A DNA stretch of 64,000 bases from Dictyobacter aurantiacus. GTDB lineage: Bacteria > Chloroflexota > Ktedonobacteria > Ktedonobacterales > Ktedonobacteraceae. The stretch lies in NCBI RefSeq assembly GCF_003967515.1, contig NZ_BIFQ01000001.1, positions 124,001 through 188,000 on the forward strand, written 5' to 3'. Shown piece after piece: positions 56,366 to 64,000 of the stretch (its first letter is position 1; each line of letters begins with the position of its first letter). Below the pieces are notes generated by a model. It was not told the origin of the DNA and did not search any database. It was given only the letters and a program-made list of their open reading frames with translations. The position numbers were made by a program, and so were the translations under genes.

Positions 56366-57795
56366 GTATTTCACCCTATCTATTAGAAGAGGTTCTGCAA
56401 CCGCGCTCAGTAGCGATACTGGGCGCATCTCGTGCCCCGCAAAAATGGGGACACGTTGCGGCCAGACAATTGATCGCCGGGGGATTCGCCGGCGATATTT
56501 ATTTGATCAATCCATCGGTCTCTGAGATTCTGGGCAGGCCAACCTATCCCAGCTTGCGCGATGTTCCTGGGCACGTCGACCTGGCCGTGATTGCGACGTC
56601 GTTTAATCACGTTGAGAAAGGGATCGACGATTGTATTGCCCATGGCGTAAAAGGGATCGTTATTATTACCGCCGGCTTCAGCGAGACGGGTCCCGAAGGC
56701 CGCGAATTGGAGCAACAGATCGTCGCCCGTTGTCGTGAACACGGTATCCGCGTGATTGGCAGTAACTGTATGGGCCTGTATGTCCATCGCTCCAAATTGA
56801 ATGCCCTGGGCATGGTCTTTCCCCTGCCAGTCGGCCCTATCGGGTTGGTATCTCAAAGCGGAAATCTGGGCATGTACTGGTACGCCCAGGCCCACCTGGA
56901 TGGACTGGGCTTCAACACCTTTCTCAGCGTGGGAAACGCTGCCGATGTATCGTTCCCAGAATGCATGCAATACCTGGCTCGCGATCCACAAACGACGGTA
57001 ATCGCCGGCTACGTCGAAGCCATTCAGGAGGATACGCTACGCCAGGTAACCAGAGAGATGTATGCCAACGGCAGCTATAAACCGACGGTGATCTTTTTAA
57101 GCGGTGCCACCGAGGTTGGCGTGCGTTCAGCATTAGCCCATACCGGTACCCGGGGAACTGTGCGGCCAGATAATGATACCAGCCTGCTTGGTAGCGGCGT
57201 TGTACGTGTCTTGCGCTCTGATGAGCTTTTCCCTGTGGCACAGGCACTGGCCCTGCAACCACCTACCCCAAAAGGTGGGCGGCGTATCGCCATCGTCGGC
57301 GACGGCGGTGGGAGCTCGGTCGCGACCGGAGACGCGGCAGCCCGCGCCGGCATGGAGGTGGAGATTCTCTGCGAGGAGACGCAGGATAAATTGCGTCAGC
57401 TGATGCCCGCACGCGCAACCCCGACCAATCCCATCGATGTCGCCGGGGCAACCGACGAGGATCCCCTATCATTCGCAACGATTACAGAGGTGTGCCTGCA
57501 AGATCCGACGGTGGATGGCGTCATCATTACTGGACTCTTTGGCGGCTACAAGATGCTGCTCACTGAGGATTTCGGGGCTCGCGAAGAAGAGGCGGCCCGT
57601 ATGCTGGGTCAAATGGTCAGGAAATATAAAAAACCAGTTCTGGTCCAGACGGTGTATGCACGCCACGATATTCCGGCACTCAAGCTCCTGCGCGAAGAGA
57701 ACATCCCCTACTACGAATCAGTCGAGATCACCTGCCGCGCCATGGCGGCGCTGGCAGAGGTTGGCCAATTTCTGGAGACGGCACAGGAATACTAG
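56362..57795 (+). CDS. ADP-forming acyl-CoA synthetase alpha-type subunit
   Basis: 477 residues. The CoA-binding Rossmann domain starts PRSVAILGASRAPQKWG, followed by the succinyl-CoA ligase-like domains (GIVIITAGFSETGPEGRELE, RVIGSNCMGLYVH, VSQSGNLGMYWYAQAHLDGLGF). A His in ALAHTGTRGT is the candidate phosphorylated residue. The ATP-grasp subunit is not present here. Members of this group convert acyl-CoA, ADP and phosphate to acid and ATP, or act as protein acetyltransferase-like factors. It overlaps the PAC2 gene by four bases. Confidence 0.85.
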   Translation: MSISPYLLEEVLQPRSVAILGASRAPQKWGHVAARQLIAGGFAGDIYLINPSVSEILGRPTYPSLRDVPGHVDLAVIATSFNHVEKGIDDCIAHGVKGIVIITAGFSETGPEGRELEQQIVARCREHGIRVIGSNCMGLYVHRSKLNALGMVFPLPVGPIGLVSQSGNLGMYWYAQAHLDGLGFNTFLSVGNAADVSFPECMQYLARDPQTTVIAGYVEAIQEDTLRQVTREMYANGSYKPTVIFLSGATEVGVRSALAHTGTRGTVRPDNDTSLLGSGVVRVLRSDELFPVAQALALQPPTPKGGRRIAIVGDGGGSSVATGDAAARAGMEVEILCEETQDKLRQLMPARATPTNPIDVAGATDEDPLSFATITEVCLQDPTVDGVIITGLFGGYKMLLTEDFGAREEEAARMLGQMVRKYKKPVLVQTVYARHDIPALKLLREENIPYYESVEITCRAMAALAEVGQFLETAQEY

Positions 57796-57806
57796 ATTAT
57801 AGCAGA

Positions 57807-57850
57807 CAGGCAGGTCTCACCCCAATTATGTCTCGGGTGAGACCTGCCTG
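57807..57850. terminator. Strong hairpin between convergent genes
   Basis: 16-bp perfect arms, CAGGCAGGTCTCACCC and GGGTGAGACCTGCCTG, 12-base loop. It ends the acyl-CoA synthetase transcript and lies before the nitronate monooxygenase stop. Confidence 0.7.
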
Positions 57851-57862
57851 TGCATTTAACGC

Positions 57863-58864
57863 TTAAAATATTTGCTGCAGACGCTGAACCTGAGTATAAG
57901 CCTCCCGTACGGTGCGCTCAATCAGCTCCTGCGCGGTTGGAATATCATGGATCAGTCCAATCATCTGACCGGCCCATACGAAACCTTCATCCAGCTTCCC
58001 TTCAAGTGAAGCTCGGGTATTTACTTCGCCTCGAATATGCGGTAACAGGCGCTGTAAACGCTCCTCCGGTGTGGCCTGGGAACGTTCCAGTTCCTGCTCT
58101 ATCTGTAAGATGGCATCTGGAACCGGTCCCTTGAGCACACGCGCAGGCCGGCCAATGGCCCGCTCGATCACCACGGTATCCGTTTCCTTTGCCTCCACCA
58201 GGGCCTGCTGATAGGCTGGATGAGCGTTGCTTTCACGTACTGCAACAAAACGGGTTCCCAGTTCGATGCCATCAGCTCCCAGCGCCAGGGCGGCGGCCAG
58301 CCCACGTCCGTCGGCCAGGCCGCCGCTGGCCAGAACGGGTATACGTACCGAGTCCAGAATGCGTGGTACCAAAACAGTGGTGCCGATATCATCTCTGCCT
58401 AGGTGCCCACCACCCTCGAAACCTACCGCGATCACGGCGTCGGCCCCCAGGCTCTCAGCCTTCTGAGCCGCTCTGACACCAGCCACCAGCACCATGGTGC
58501 GTACGTTGACACCGCTTTGCTGAATGCTGCGCAGCAGCTTTTCGGGATTGCCTCCCGTAATGCTGATAGCCGCCGGTGCCTCTTCCAGAGCTACTTCTAA
58601 AAAACCATCCAGCGGAACATGGCCAATGGGGAAATTAACCCCGAAGGGCTTATCCGTCAGTCTTTTGACCTTCTGCATATCGGCGCGAAGATCTTCCGGT
58701 GTGGCAAAGCACGCGCATCCAAGCTGGCCCAGACCACCAGCATTAGAGACGGCAGCGGCCAGTTCAGCATATGAAAGGTGAGATAGCCCACCCTGTACGA
58801 TCGGGTAGCGAATATTCAGCAATTCGGTGAAACGCGTATGCATCTTTGCGGGTAGCGTTGACAT
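57863..58864 (-). CDS. Nitronate monooxygenase / FabK-like flavoprotein
   Basis: 333 residues from ATG 58864. The frame is open further upstream, but RFTELLNIRYPIVQGGLSHLS is the usual beginning. FMN-binding features are AVGFEGGGHLGRDD, GLADGRGLAAALALGADGIELG and TRFVAVRESNAHPAYQQALV. It could oxidise nitronates or act as an enoyl-ACP reductase-like enzyme. A GAGAG lies about ten bases before the start. No fatty-acid genes are near. Confidence 0.82.
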   Translation of the reverse strand: MSTLPAKMHTRFTELLNIRYPIVQGGLSHLSYAELAAAVSNAGGLGQLGCACFATPEDLRADMQKVKRLTDKPFGVNFPIGHVPLDGFLEVALEEAPAAISITGGNPEKLLRSIQQSGVNVRTMVLVAGVRAAQKAESLGADAVIAVGFEGGGHLGRDDIGTTVLVPRILDSVRIPVLASGGLADGRGLAAALALGADGIELGTRFVAVRESNAHPAYQQALVEAKETDTVVIERAIGRPARVLKGPVPDAILQIEQELERSQATPEERLQRLLPHIRGEVNTRASLEGKLDEGFVWAGQMIGLIHDIPTAQELIERTVREAYTQVQRLQQIF

Positions 58865-58984
58865 AGACCCGTACTCTCTTTCCTCGCTTAAATATGCATG
58901 CCTGGACATGGAACATGTACCAGGCATACTATTCCTTCAAAAGGATAATGTACATATCTAAGCTACATCATACCGTACCGGGCG

Positions 58985-59947
58985 TTAGAGGACAACCGTA
59001 ACCTGGCGTCGTTTCCCTCCGCGCAGAAAGGTAATAATAGCTTTCTCGCCAGTCTTATGGCGGCGGATCAGCCGCTGCAGGTCACCGGGCTCACTGACGA
59101 CCTCTCCATCGGCAGCGATGATGATATCCTGCCGCTTCAGCTCGGCCTGTTCAGCAGGAGTGTGGGGACGGATCTCGACGATCTCCATCCCTGCTGGCTG
59201 CTCCAGCCCGAGGGCGCGCCGTACCTGCTCATCAAGGGATACGCGCATGCCACCCACACCCAGGGAGGCGCCTGTGATCGTAGCCTGACGTTTTTGCGCC
59301 AGCCGGGCCAGCACCGTCTTAACCGTGTCCAGTGGGATAGAGAAGCCAAGTCCTTGCGCCATCGGCAACATGGCCGTGGTAATGCCCACGACACGACCGG
59401 CGCTATCCAATAGCGGCCCTCCAGAGTTACCAGGATTGATTGAGGTGTCCGTCTGTATCAGGTTCACCATTTTTTTGGAGCCGGGTACATCCAGAGTGCG
59501 CCCCAGGGCACTAACAACGCCAGCAGTAACGGTCCAGTTCAGGCCGTAAGGATTACCCACAGCGATCACCAGCTGACCGACACGCAGCGGTTGACGGCCC
59601 AGCTCAGCCACCGGGAGATGATCCGCGCCAATGCGTAGTACAGCCACATCTACCTCGGAATCACTGCCGACCAGGCCAGCGGGGAATTTGCGTCCATCCG
59701 CCAGTGTGACAAAGATCCGCCTGGCCTTTTCAACTACGTGTGCATTGGTGAGAATCTGCCCATAGGAGGAAAAAATGAAGCCAGATCCAAGTCCCGCACC
59801 AGGAGGCGGCGCGTAGCGTCCATAACGGGGCGCCATGTCACGTTCTATATCTATACGTACAACGGCCGGGCCCACTCGCTCGGCAGCGGCGGTTACAGCG
59901 TTGGAATATGCATCCATAGCCAGCGCATCTCGCTCATATGTACTCAT
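58985..59947 (-). CDS. HtrA/DegP-type serine protease without signal peptide
   Basis: 320 residues. The triad is His in ILTNAHVVEKA, Asp in SEVDVAVLRIG and Ser in NPGNSGGPLLDS. Residues 230-320 are a PDZ domain (GMEIVEIRPHTPAEQAELKRQD). The N-terminus (MSTYERDALAMDAYSNAVTAA) shows neither a signal nor a membrane segment, so this looks cytoplasmic. It probably degrades or refolds damaged proteins. It stands alone. Confidence 0.9.
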   Translation of the reverse strand: MSTYERDALAMDAYSNAVTAAAERVGPAVVRIDIERDMAPRYGRYAPPPGAGLGSGFIFSSYGQILTNAHVVEKARRIFVTLADGRKFPAGLVGSDSEVDVAVLRIGADHLPVAELGRQPLRVGQLVIAVGNPYGLNWTVTAGVVSALGRTLDVPGSKKMVNLIQTDTSINPGNSGGPLLDSAGRVVGITTAMLPMAQGLGFSIPLDTVKTVLARLAQKRQATITGASLGVGGMRVSLDEQVRRALGLEQPAGMEIVEIRPHTPAEQAELKRQDIIIAADGEVVSEPGDLQRLIRRHKTGEKAIITFLRGGKRRQVTVVL

Positions 59948-60190
59948 GCCATGCTAACTTTCTGTGGAACCCAATGGAGTTTATCGTGCGTGCGAGGCAG
60001 CAACTCATTAAGTTTGATATCTATTGTATCACATTTTGTGACAATAATAGACGCGGCAGTCTTAAACGTAGAACATCGCAAGAGGAGACCATCTTGTTAA
60101 ACATTGCGGTTAGCATAAAAAAGTCCTGCTCTCAGGATAGAGATCCTTACCCGCCCAACCCCATATCATGCCATTAATCAAACCCGAGCA

Positions 60191-60625
60191 TTAGTTCTCG
60201 CGAATACTTAATGCGCTGCTGATTGCCGAAATCAACTCCTGAAACGTGAATGGCTTTTCAATAAAGCTTGCTTGCGGTGCGATACTCAGCGCGCTTGCAA
60301 CTTCAGAAGAGGATGCAGCGGTACAGAAAATCAGCGGTAAAGATTGCGTACGCGGATTGGCACGTAAAAAGCGCAAAACATCGATGCCAGTCATATCGGG
60401 TAGATGCAGATCTAAAATCAACACATCAACCGGCAGAAGAGCCAGAGCTCGAGATGCTACAGGGTGATATGCAACAGCTGATCTGCCCGCTCTTTCGGGC
60501 ATGAGCGCATCTAAACATTCACGAGGATGCTCATATACAATAACATGATGACCAGCATATTGCAGCATTGTTGCACAAAGCTTTGCGATACGTGCATTAT
60601 CTTCAAGTAGACCTACCTGGGCCAT
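60191..60625 (-). CDS. Single-domain response regulator
   Basis: 144 residues, receiver only. LLEDNARIAKLCATML, phospho-Asp in DVLILDLHLPDMTGID, PLIFCTAASSSEV and the Lys in SFIEKPFTFQ are present. An insertion after alpha 2 (ERAGRSAVAYHPVASRAL) is unusual. No kinase gene is adjacent, so its partner is unknown. Confidence 0.8.
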   Translation of the reverse strand: MAQVGLLEDNARIAKLCATMLQYAGHHVIVYEHPRECLDALMPERAGRSAVAYHPVASRALALLPVDVLILDLHLPDMTGIDVLRFLRANPRTQSLPLIFCTAASSSEVASALSIAPQASFIEKPFTFQELISAISSALSIREN

Positions 60626-60775
60626 AGAATATCAAAAGTCCTTATCTGATGGCAACTTCGTCCAAATTGTAATGTTTCTATACACGTATGTCAAGAAAAT
60701 CCATTCTTTTGCCCCATCTCGGCTAGTTGCTCATCCATTTATACGAGATTTTTCCAGCATTTCCGTTATCCTCCC

Positions 60776-60804
60776 TCGACGCTTTCATAAACTTAGTGTA
60801 CAAT
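60776..60804 (+). promoter_or_regulatory. Candidate promoter of the membrane protein gene
   Basis: TCGACG (60776-60781), 17-bp spacer, TACAAT (60799-60804), 40 bp before the start. Confidence 0.4.
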
Positions 60805-60844
60805 CTAGGCAATACTTTTGATTTTCAAATAAACGGAACAACGC

Positions 60845-61303
60845 ATGAGTGATAATGAAATAGTACGCAAACATCCGATTAGCGTCGTACGCTTTGGTAT
60901 GGGCAAAGAGATCCAACTCTATTATGATGAACTTGTCGTTACCGGGATCGAACAGGACCAGGAATTACGTGTACAGTTGGATGCCATGCGGCGCCTGACA
61001 CTGGTTCCCGGTGAACCAACACCCTCCAAACTCGTCTTGATGGCTGATATGGATGACGGCGAAACGATTATTCTCGCTGAAGGTATGACGAATGCCAAAG
61101 ACTTTCGTGAAATGCTGCCCAAAATTACAGAGATTTGTCCTGATCTACAACTCGATCCACCCGATATGGCTGAGCAGTTACGGCAGGCCCTCAACAACAA
61201 GCGGGCCTGGAATATTACGTGCTATGTCGCCTGTATCATGGTTTGCGTCCTGATCTATGCCCTCTATCTGCTGGTCGCTTTTCTGGGCTCCCTCCACCAT
61301 TAA
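60845..61303 (+). CDS. Single-span membrane protein of unknown function
   Basis: 152 residues. Residues 1-120 are soluble (HPISVVRFGMGKEIQLYYDE, VPGEPTPSKLVLMADMDDGET), and a C-terminal membrane segment (CYVACIMVCVLIYALYLLVAF) anchors the soluble part in the cytoplasm. The soluble part could be a PH-like domain (strand pattern and position), but this is a guess. It converges with the BNR lipoprotein gene. Confidence 0.6.
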   Translation: MSDNEIVRKHPISVVRFGMGKEIQLYYDELVVTGIEQDQELRVQLDAMRRLTLVPGEPTPSKLVLMADMDDGETIILAEGMTNAKDFREMLPKITEICPDLQLDPPDMAEQLRQALNNKRAWNITCYVACIMVCVLIYALYLLVAFLGSLHH

Positions 61304-61319
61304 TATTGGAGATAGAATG

Positions 61320-62531
61320 TTACGGCTCTGGTGGAGCATCGGACTCTGATGTCGTGCTCCCCTCTTTGGGATTCGACGCGGATAACGTGTTCATCCGACG
61401 CTTACGTCTCCCCTGGGCAAAATAATAGAGTAGAGCGAAGAAGCCAATAAAGAGCACGATGGGGAAGATATTTGAACCTGAACCTCCACTATTGCCCGGG
61501 TAAAGATAAATGTCATTTACGGCCGCCAGCAACTGGGCGTAGTGGTCTCCCCCCAGCGCAAGGGCATTGACGGTTGTAATCTTTGGCAAACCAGGAGCAA
61601 CAGCGCGCCAGGTCTGCCCTTGATCATCGCTCTGCAAAGCGCCGGCCCCGGTACCGATATAGATGGTTCTGGCATCCCTCGAACGAAAATCCAGCACAAT
61701 AGATGTAACAGGCACCACCGAGAGACTATCTTTGCCACGGGCCCAATGGGCGCCGCTATCGGACGAGATAAAGAAACCCTGCTCACTTCCAGCGTAGATC
61801 AAGCCTTGCTCCCCCCCATTGAGGGTGGCGGGCACCACCGCATTGATGGCGACGTGCGCGGGTAAGCCTGCATTGAGCGCTGTCCAGGTGGCACCCTGGT
61901 CAGCCATTCGATAAATGCCCGTTGAGGTGGCGGCCCAGAGTTGATGCTGATCAGAATCGTAGGTCAGAGCATTGACAATGGTCTCAAGTGGAAACGTTTT
62001 AACAACGCCGGTCCAACTATTCCCTCCATCAGAGCTCATGAAAATTCCGTGTCTGGCTGTTCCTACATAGAAATGGTTCGCTGCCTCCAAATCGAAGGCC
62101 AGTGCAGTATATTTATCGGCAGGCAATGTCTGCTTGACAATGGCATTCCATGTCTGCCCACTATTAGCGCTTGACCATAAGCCACTATCGCTGGCAACAT
62201 ATAATTGTTTGCCGGCCTTATCAAAGCTCAGTGCATTAATGGCCGCCAGATGGGGAATATCAGCTTTGGTACGCACCCAGTGTTCACCACTATCGGCAGT
62301 GACAAAAATAGCGCCCTGCTCACTACCGGCAAATATCTTCTGGGGATTGTTGGGATCTGTGGTCAGGGAGCGGAAACGATAGCCTGTAATGCCACCAGGC
62401 TGCCAGTTACCACCAGCACTTAAAATGCCAGAACCGGTACCGCAACCGGCCAGCAACAATAATAATCCAAGGCATAGGATGCCCAGCGCGAAAAAACGCG
62501 GAATACGAAATATTGTTAGCGGATAATACAT
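61320..62531 (-). CDS. YCF48/BNR-repeat lipoprotein
   Basis: 403 residues. Signal peptide with lipobox (IFRIPRFFALGILCLGLLLL then LAGC). The rest is repeats of an Asp-box-like motif, such as FVTADSGEHWV, WSSANSGQTWNAI, FMSSDGGNSWTGV, YRMADQGATWTAL, FISSDSGAHWARG and LQSDDQGQTWRAV, forming a beta-propeller, followed by a C-terminal membrane helix (IFPIVLFIGFFALLYYFAQ). ATG 62531 follows AGAGGA. The repeats resemble those of photosystem II assembly factor YCF48 and of sialidase-like proteins, but the function here is unknown. Confidence 0.82.
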   Translation of the reverse strand: MYYPLTIFRIPRFFALGILCLGLLLLLAGCGTGSGILSAGGNWQPGGITGYRFRSLTTDPNNPQKIFAGSEQGAIFVTADSGEHWVRTKADIPHLAAINALSFDKAGKQLYVASDSGLWSSANSGQTWNAIVKQTLPADKYTALAFDLEAANHFYVGTARHGIFMSSDGGNSWTGVVKTFPLETIVNALTYDSDQHQLWAATSTGIYRMADQGATWTALNAGLPAHVAINAVVPATLNGGEQGLIYAGSEQGFFISSDSGAHWARGKDSLSVVPVTSIVLDFRSRDARTIYIGTGAGALQSDDQGQTWRAVAPGLPKITTVNALALGGDHYAQLLAAVNDIYLYPGNSGGSGSNIFPIVLFIGFFALLYYFAQGRRKRRMNTLSASNPKEGSTTSESDAPPEP

Positions 62532-62658
62532 AGCATCCTCTTCTGCAGCGAATATCTGGTTGCAATGATAGCATACCTCCAAGGATTTGTGCCATACCAC
62601 CCAGCCACCATATCCGTGCAAAGAGAAAGACAAAGAGCTTAAAAACGAAAATGCCCTC

Positions 62659-62828
62659 GTAGGTGCTGGGCTTGCCCCAGCTTGGAGCCATCAGGCGACC
62701 CCGTACCCGGGCGCATACGTTTCATTAACGATGACCATCTTCCCTGGGAACGATCCAGTATTGAATGAATCGTACGCGCCCGGGTACGGAGCCGCTTCGC
62801 GGCAAGCGTCCGCAAGGAGCGCACCTAC
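62659..62828. repeat. 170-bp MITE-like element with inverted ends
   Basis: Outer ends GTAGGTGC (62659) and GCACCTAC (62821-62828) are inverted. Inside, 62701-62726 and 62764-62789 pair at 24 of 26 bases with a 37-nt loop (core GTACCCGGGCGCATACG). Short hairpins GCTGGG/CCCAGC and GCCGC/GCGGC also occur. The right end meets the stop codon of the zinc-ribbon gene. No protein gene. Confidence 0.6.
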
Positions 62829-63208
62829 TAGTTGGTACGGCGAATAATGCGGCGTACCGCCACCACCGTCTCTTCGATCTCATATCCCTTTGGCAGGCGA
62901 GTCGTTTTATTGTTCTGTGGAAATACCAGATCTCTCATCTCTCCAAGAGCTGGCAGTCCACGTTCCACGCTGCGCTTTGGCTGTAAACGGGCCAGCAGAT
63001 TTCGCCGTAATAGTTCAATTCCTACACCAACGGCCACCGCCCCCACACCCGCGGCAACATTGCGAGGCACGGGAGAATGATAGAGTAAAGCGGGCAGGTT
63101 GGTCTGTATGGGGATGATACTGGTCGCTTTCTTTGTCAGGTCAGCTCCGCATTGCTGGCAGTACAGATCATCCTCGGTATAGTTCGCATGACAATTAGGA
63201 CACTGCAT
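62828..63208 (-). CDS. Zinc-ribbon protein with a hydrophobic segment
   Basis: 126 residues. It starts with MQCPNCHANYTEDDLYCQQC, a double CxxC zinc ribbon, then a Gly/Ala/Val segment (VAAGVGAVAVGVGIELLRRN) that may be a membrane helix, and a basic tail ending VVAVRRIIRRTN. ATG 63208 is preceded by GGAGGAA. Its stop coincides with the end of the MITE-like repeat. It may anchor a partner at the membrane; unknown. Confidence 0.6.
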   Translation of the reverse strand: MQCPNCHANYTEDDLYCQQCGADLTKKATSIIPIQTNLPALLYHSPVPRNVAAGVGAVAVGVGIELLRRNLLARLQPKRSVERGLPALGEMRDLVFPQNNKTTRLPKGYEIEETVVAVRRIIRRTN

Positions 63209-63280
63209 AAGTCGTATTCCTCCAGAGTATATGGTTTTACTGGTCTTTTGTTCGTCTGTTGCCGCCTTTAATCTGCACAC

Positions 63281-63850
63281 GCTAGAAGAAACATCTCCCC
63301 ACTCATAATACAGAAGAACGGAGCAATACAGGATACACTGATCTAAATATGTTCGTAATCAATGATAATAGAGAGCCTTTTCTGTAAACCTGTATACCTT
63401 TACGTTTTGGGTGCAAGCGCAACATTCCATTTTCAATTCATCATATGCTTGTACAATACTCCAGATAACGCTACCATGTGAGGAGTTATCGGAGGCGATG
63501 GCGATAAATTTGGCCCTCTCTTTAAAGTACGTTCCCTCTGCTACATTATACTACTTCATAGCCCCTAAGTCCCGCAATTCAAGCCTTGCGGGAAGATAGT
63601 ACGCTACTTCCCCTCTCAAAACCTGTACACAGGGCATATTGAAGTGTTCCCAGCGCCTGTAGAGCGTGATTAACCGAACTACTGTGTAACTTTCCCAACC
63701 ATAGAACCGTGTCACTTATAATGACCAATTATACCAGGCATATTTGCCAATCTCCAATAGAGACGAATTCAGATAAAACAGGCAGATATGTATTTTCCCC
63801 TTGCCATCATTTTCATGACCGAAAAAGAAAAAGGAGATAACGACAATTTC
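63281..63850. other. Gap before the permease gene
   Basis: 570 bp. It contains a 33-codon frame (63498-63599, behind GGAGG) whose last codons overlap a hairpin TCCCGCAA/TTGCGGGA (63570-63593). This could be a leader peptide for the permease gene, but the ribosome site is only 2 bp from the ATG and no sequence pattern supports it. Otherwise I see nothing. Confidence 0.35.
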
Positions 63851-64000
63851 ATGGCAGAAACACAACGTAACCCTATCTGGCGTGTGAAGCCAGTTGATCT
63901 TATTTTAAAACAGGGCAATGAAGGTGAGCACTCCCTGAAACGCACGCTGGGGCCGCTCAGTATCACGGCCATGGGGATCGGGGCCATTGTAGGCACCGGT
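63851..64000 (+). CDS. Amino acid permease (APC family), cut by window edge
   Basis: The first 50 codons from ATG 63851, running past the end without a stop: MAETQRNPIWRVKPVDLILK then a soluble stretch and LGPLSITAMGIGAIVGTG. The GIGAIVGTG loop is the first helix motif of cationic amino-acid (CAT/YfnA) permeases. AAGGAG lies 13 bases upstream. Confidence 0.8.
   Translation, partial: MAETQRNPIWRVKPVDLILKQGNEGEHSLKRTLGPLSITAMGIGAIVGTG

Overview
The window carries no rRNA or tRNA that I can find. Gene content and style point to a Ktedonobacteria-like member of the Chloroflexota: mid-range GC, fused MFS/spermidine-synthase protein, split kdp sensor, soluble HtrA, Gln-rich VWA/MoxR pair, zinc-ribbon membrane proteins, and many long perfect intergenic palindromes. 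This assignment is an inference from gene types, not from a marker gene.

Layout. 1-2.5 kb: an RNA-repair cluster on the minus strand (archease, an Rnl5-type ATP-dependent RNA ligase, and RtcB cut by the window edge). 2.8-4.2 kb: a cystathionine beta-synthase/cysteine synthase with CBS domains behind a structured leader. 4.5-6.5 kb: a DMT/EamA transporter gene split by an IS630-family element with a TA target duplication. 6.7-9.4 kb: a SIS-domain sugar isomerase-like gene divergent from a MocR-type regulator, with paired operator-like repeats between them. 9.4-15.6 kb: small and housekeeping genes (HAD phosphatase, JAMM peptidase, zinc-ribbon protein, fused MFS/spermidine synthase, purA). 15.7-20.1 kb: a minus-strand operon moxR-like ATPase, VWA protein, rsmG.

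20.3-35.5 kb is a potassium region. It has a KimA-like APC permease, a UspA-like protein, the KdpD N-terminal half, kdpC, kdpB, kdpA, kdpF, a 27-codon micro-ORF and a single receiver protein, read from right to left as one likely operon. After an array of about 86-bp repeats with terminal inverted repeats come a second APC permease and then kdpE with the missing C-terminal half of KdpD (DUF4118-GAF-histidine kinase). KdpD is therefore encoded as two genes about 9 kb apart with transport genes between them.

35.6-38 kb: a beta-propeller lipoprotein, an F420H2-type reductase-like protein and a small acidic protein. 38-44.3 kb: a complete branched-chain amino acid ABC importer (livF, livG, an enlarged livM, livH, binding protein). 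44.6-51.6 kb: alpha/beta hydrolase, coaE, a caspase-like/TPR/membrane protein, an ABC-F ATPase and pyrE. 51.7-64 kb: a membrane-anchored MutS-like ATPase, an unknown protein with an RluA pseudouridine synthase, a PAC2 protein overlapping an ADP-forming acyl-CoA synthetase subunit, nitronate monooxygenase, HtrA, a receiver protein, a YCF48/BNR-repeat lipoprotein, a zinc-ribbon protein and the start of an amino-acid permease.

The most unusual signals are the repeat array at 30.09-30.72 kb, the family of long palindromes it belongs to, the split KdpD, and the caspase-like and MutS-like membrane proteins. All boundaries and family calls come from reading the sequence; no database search was run.
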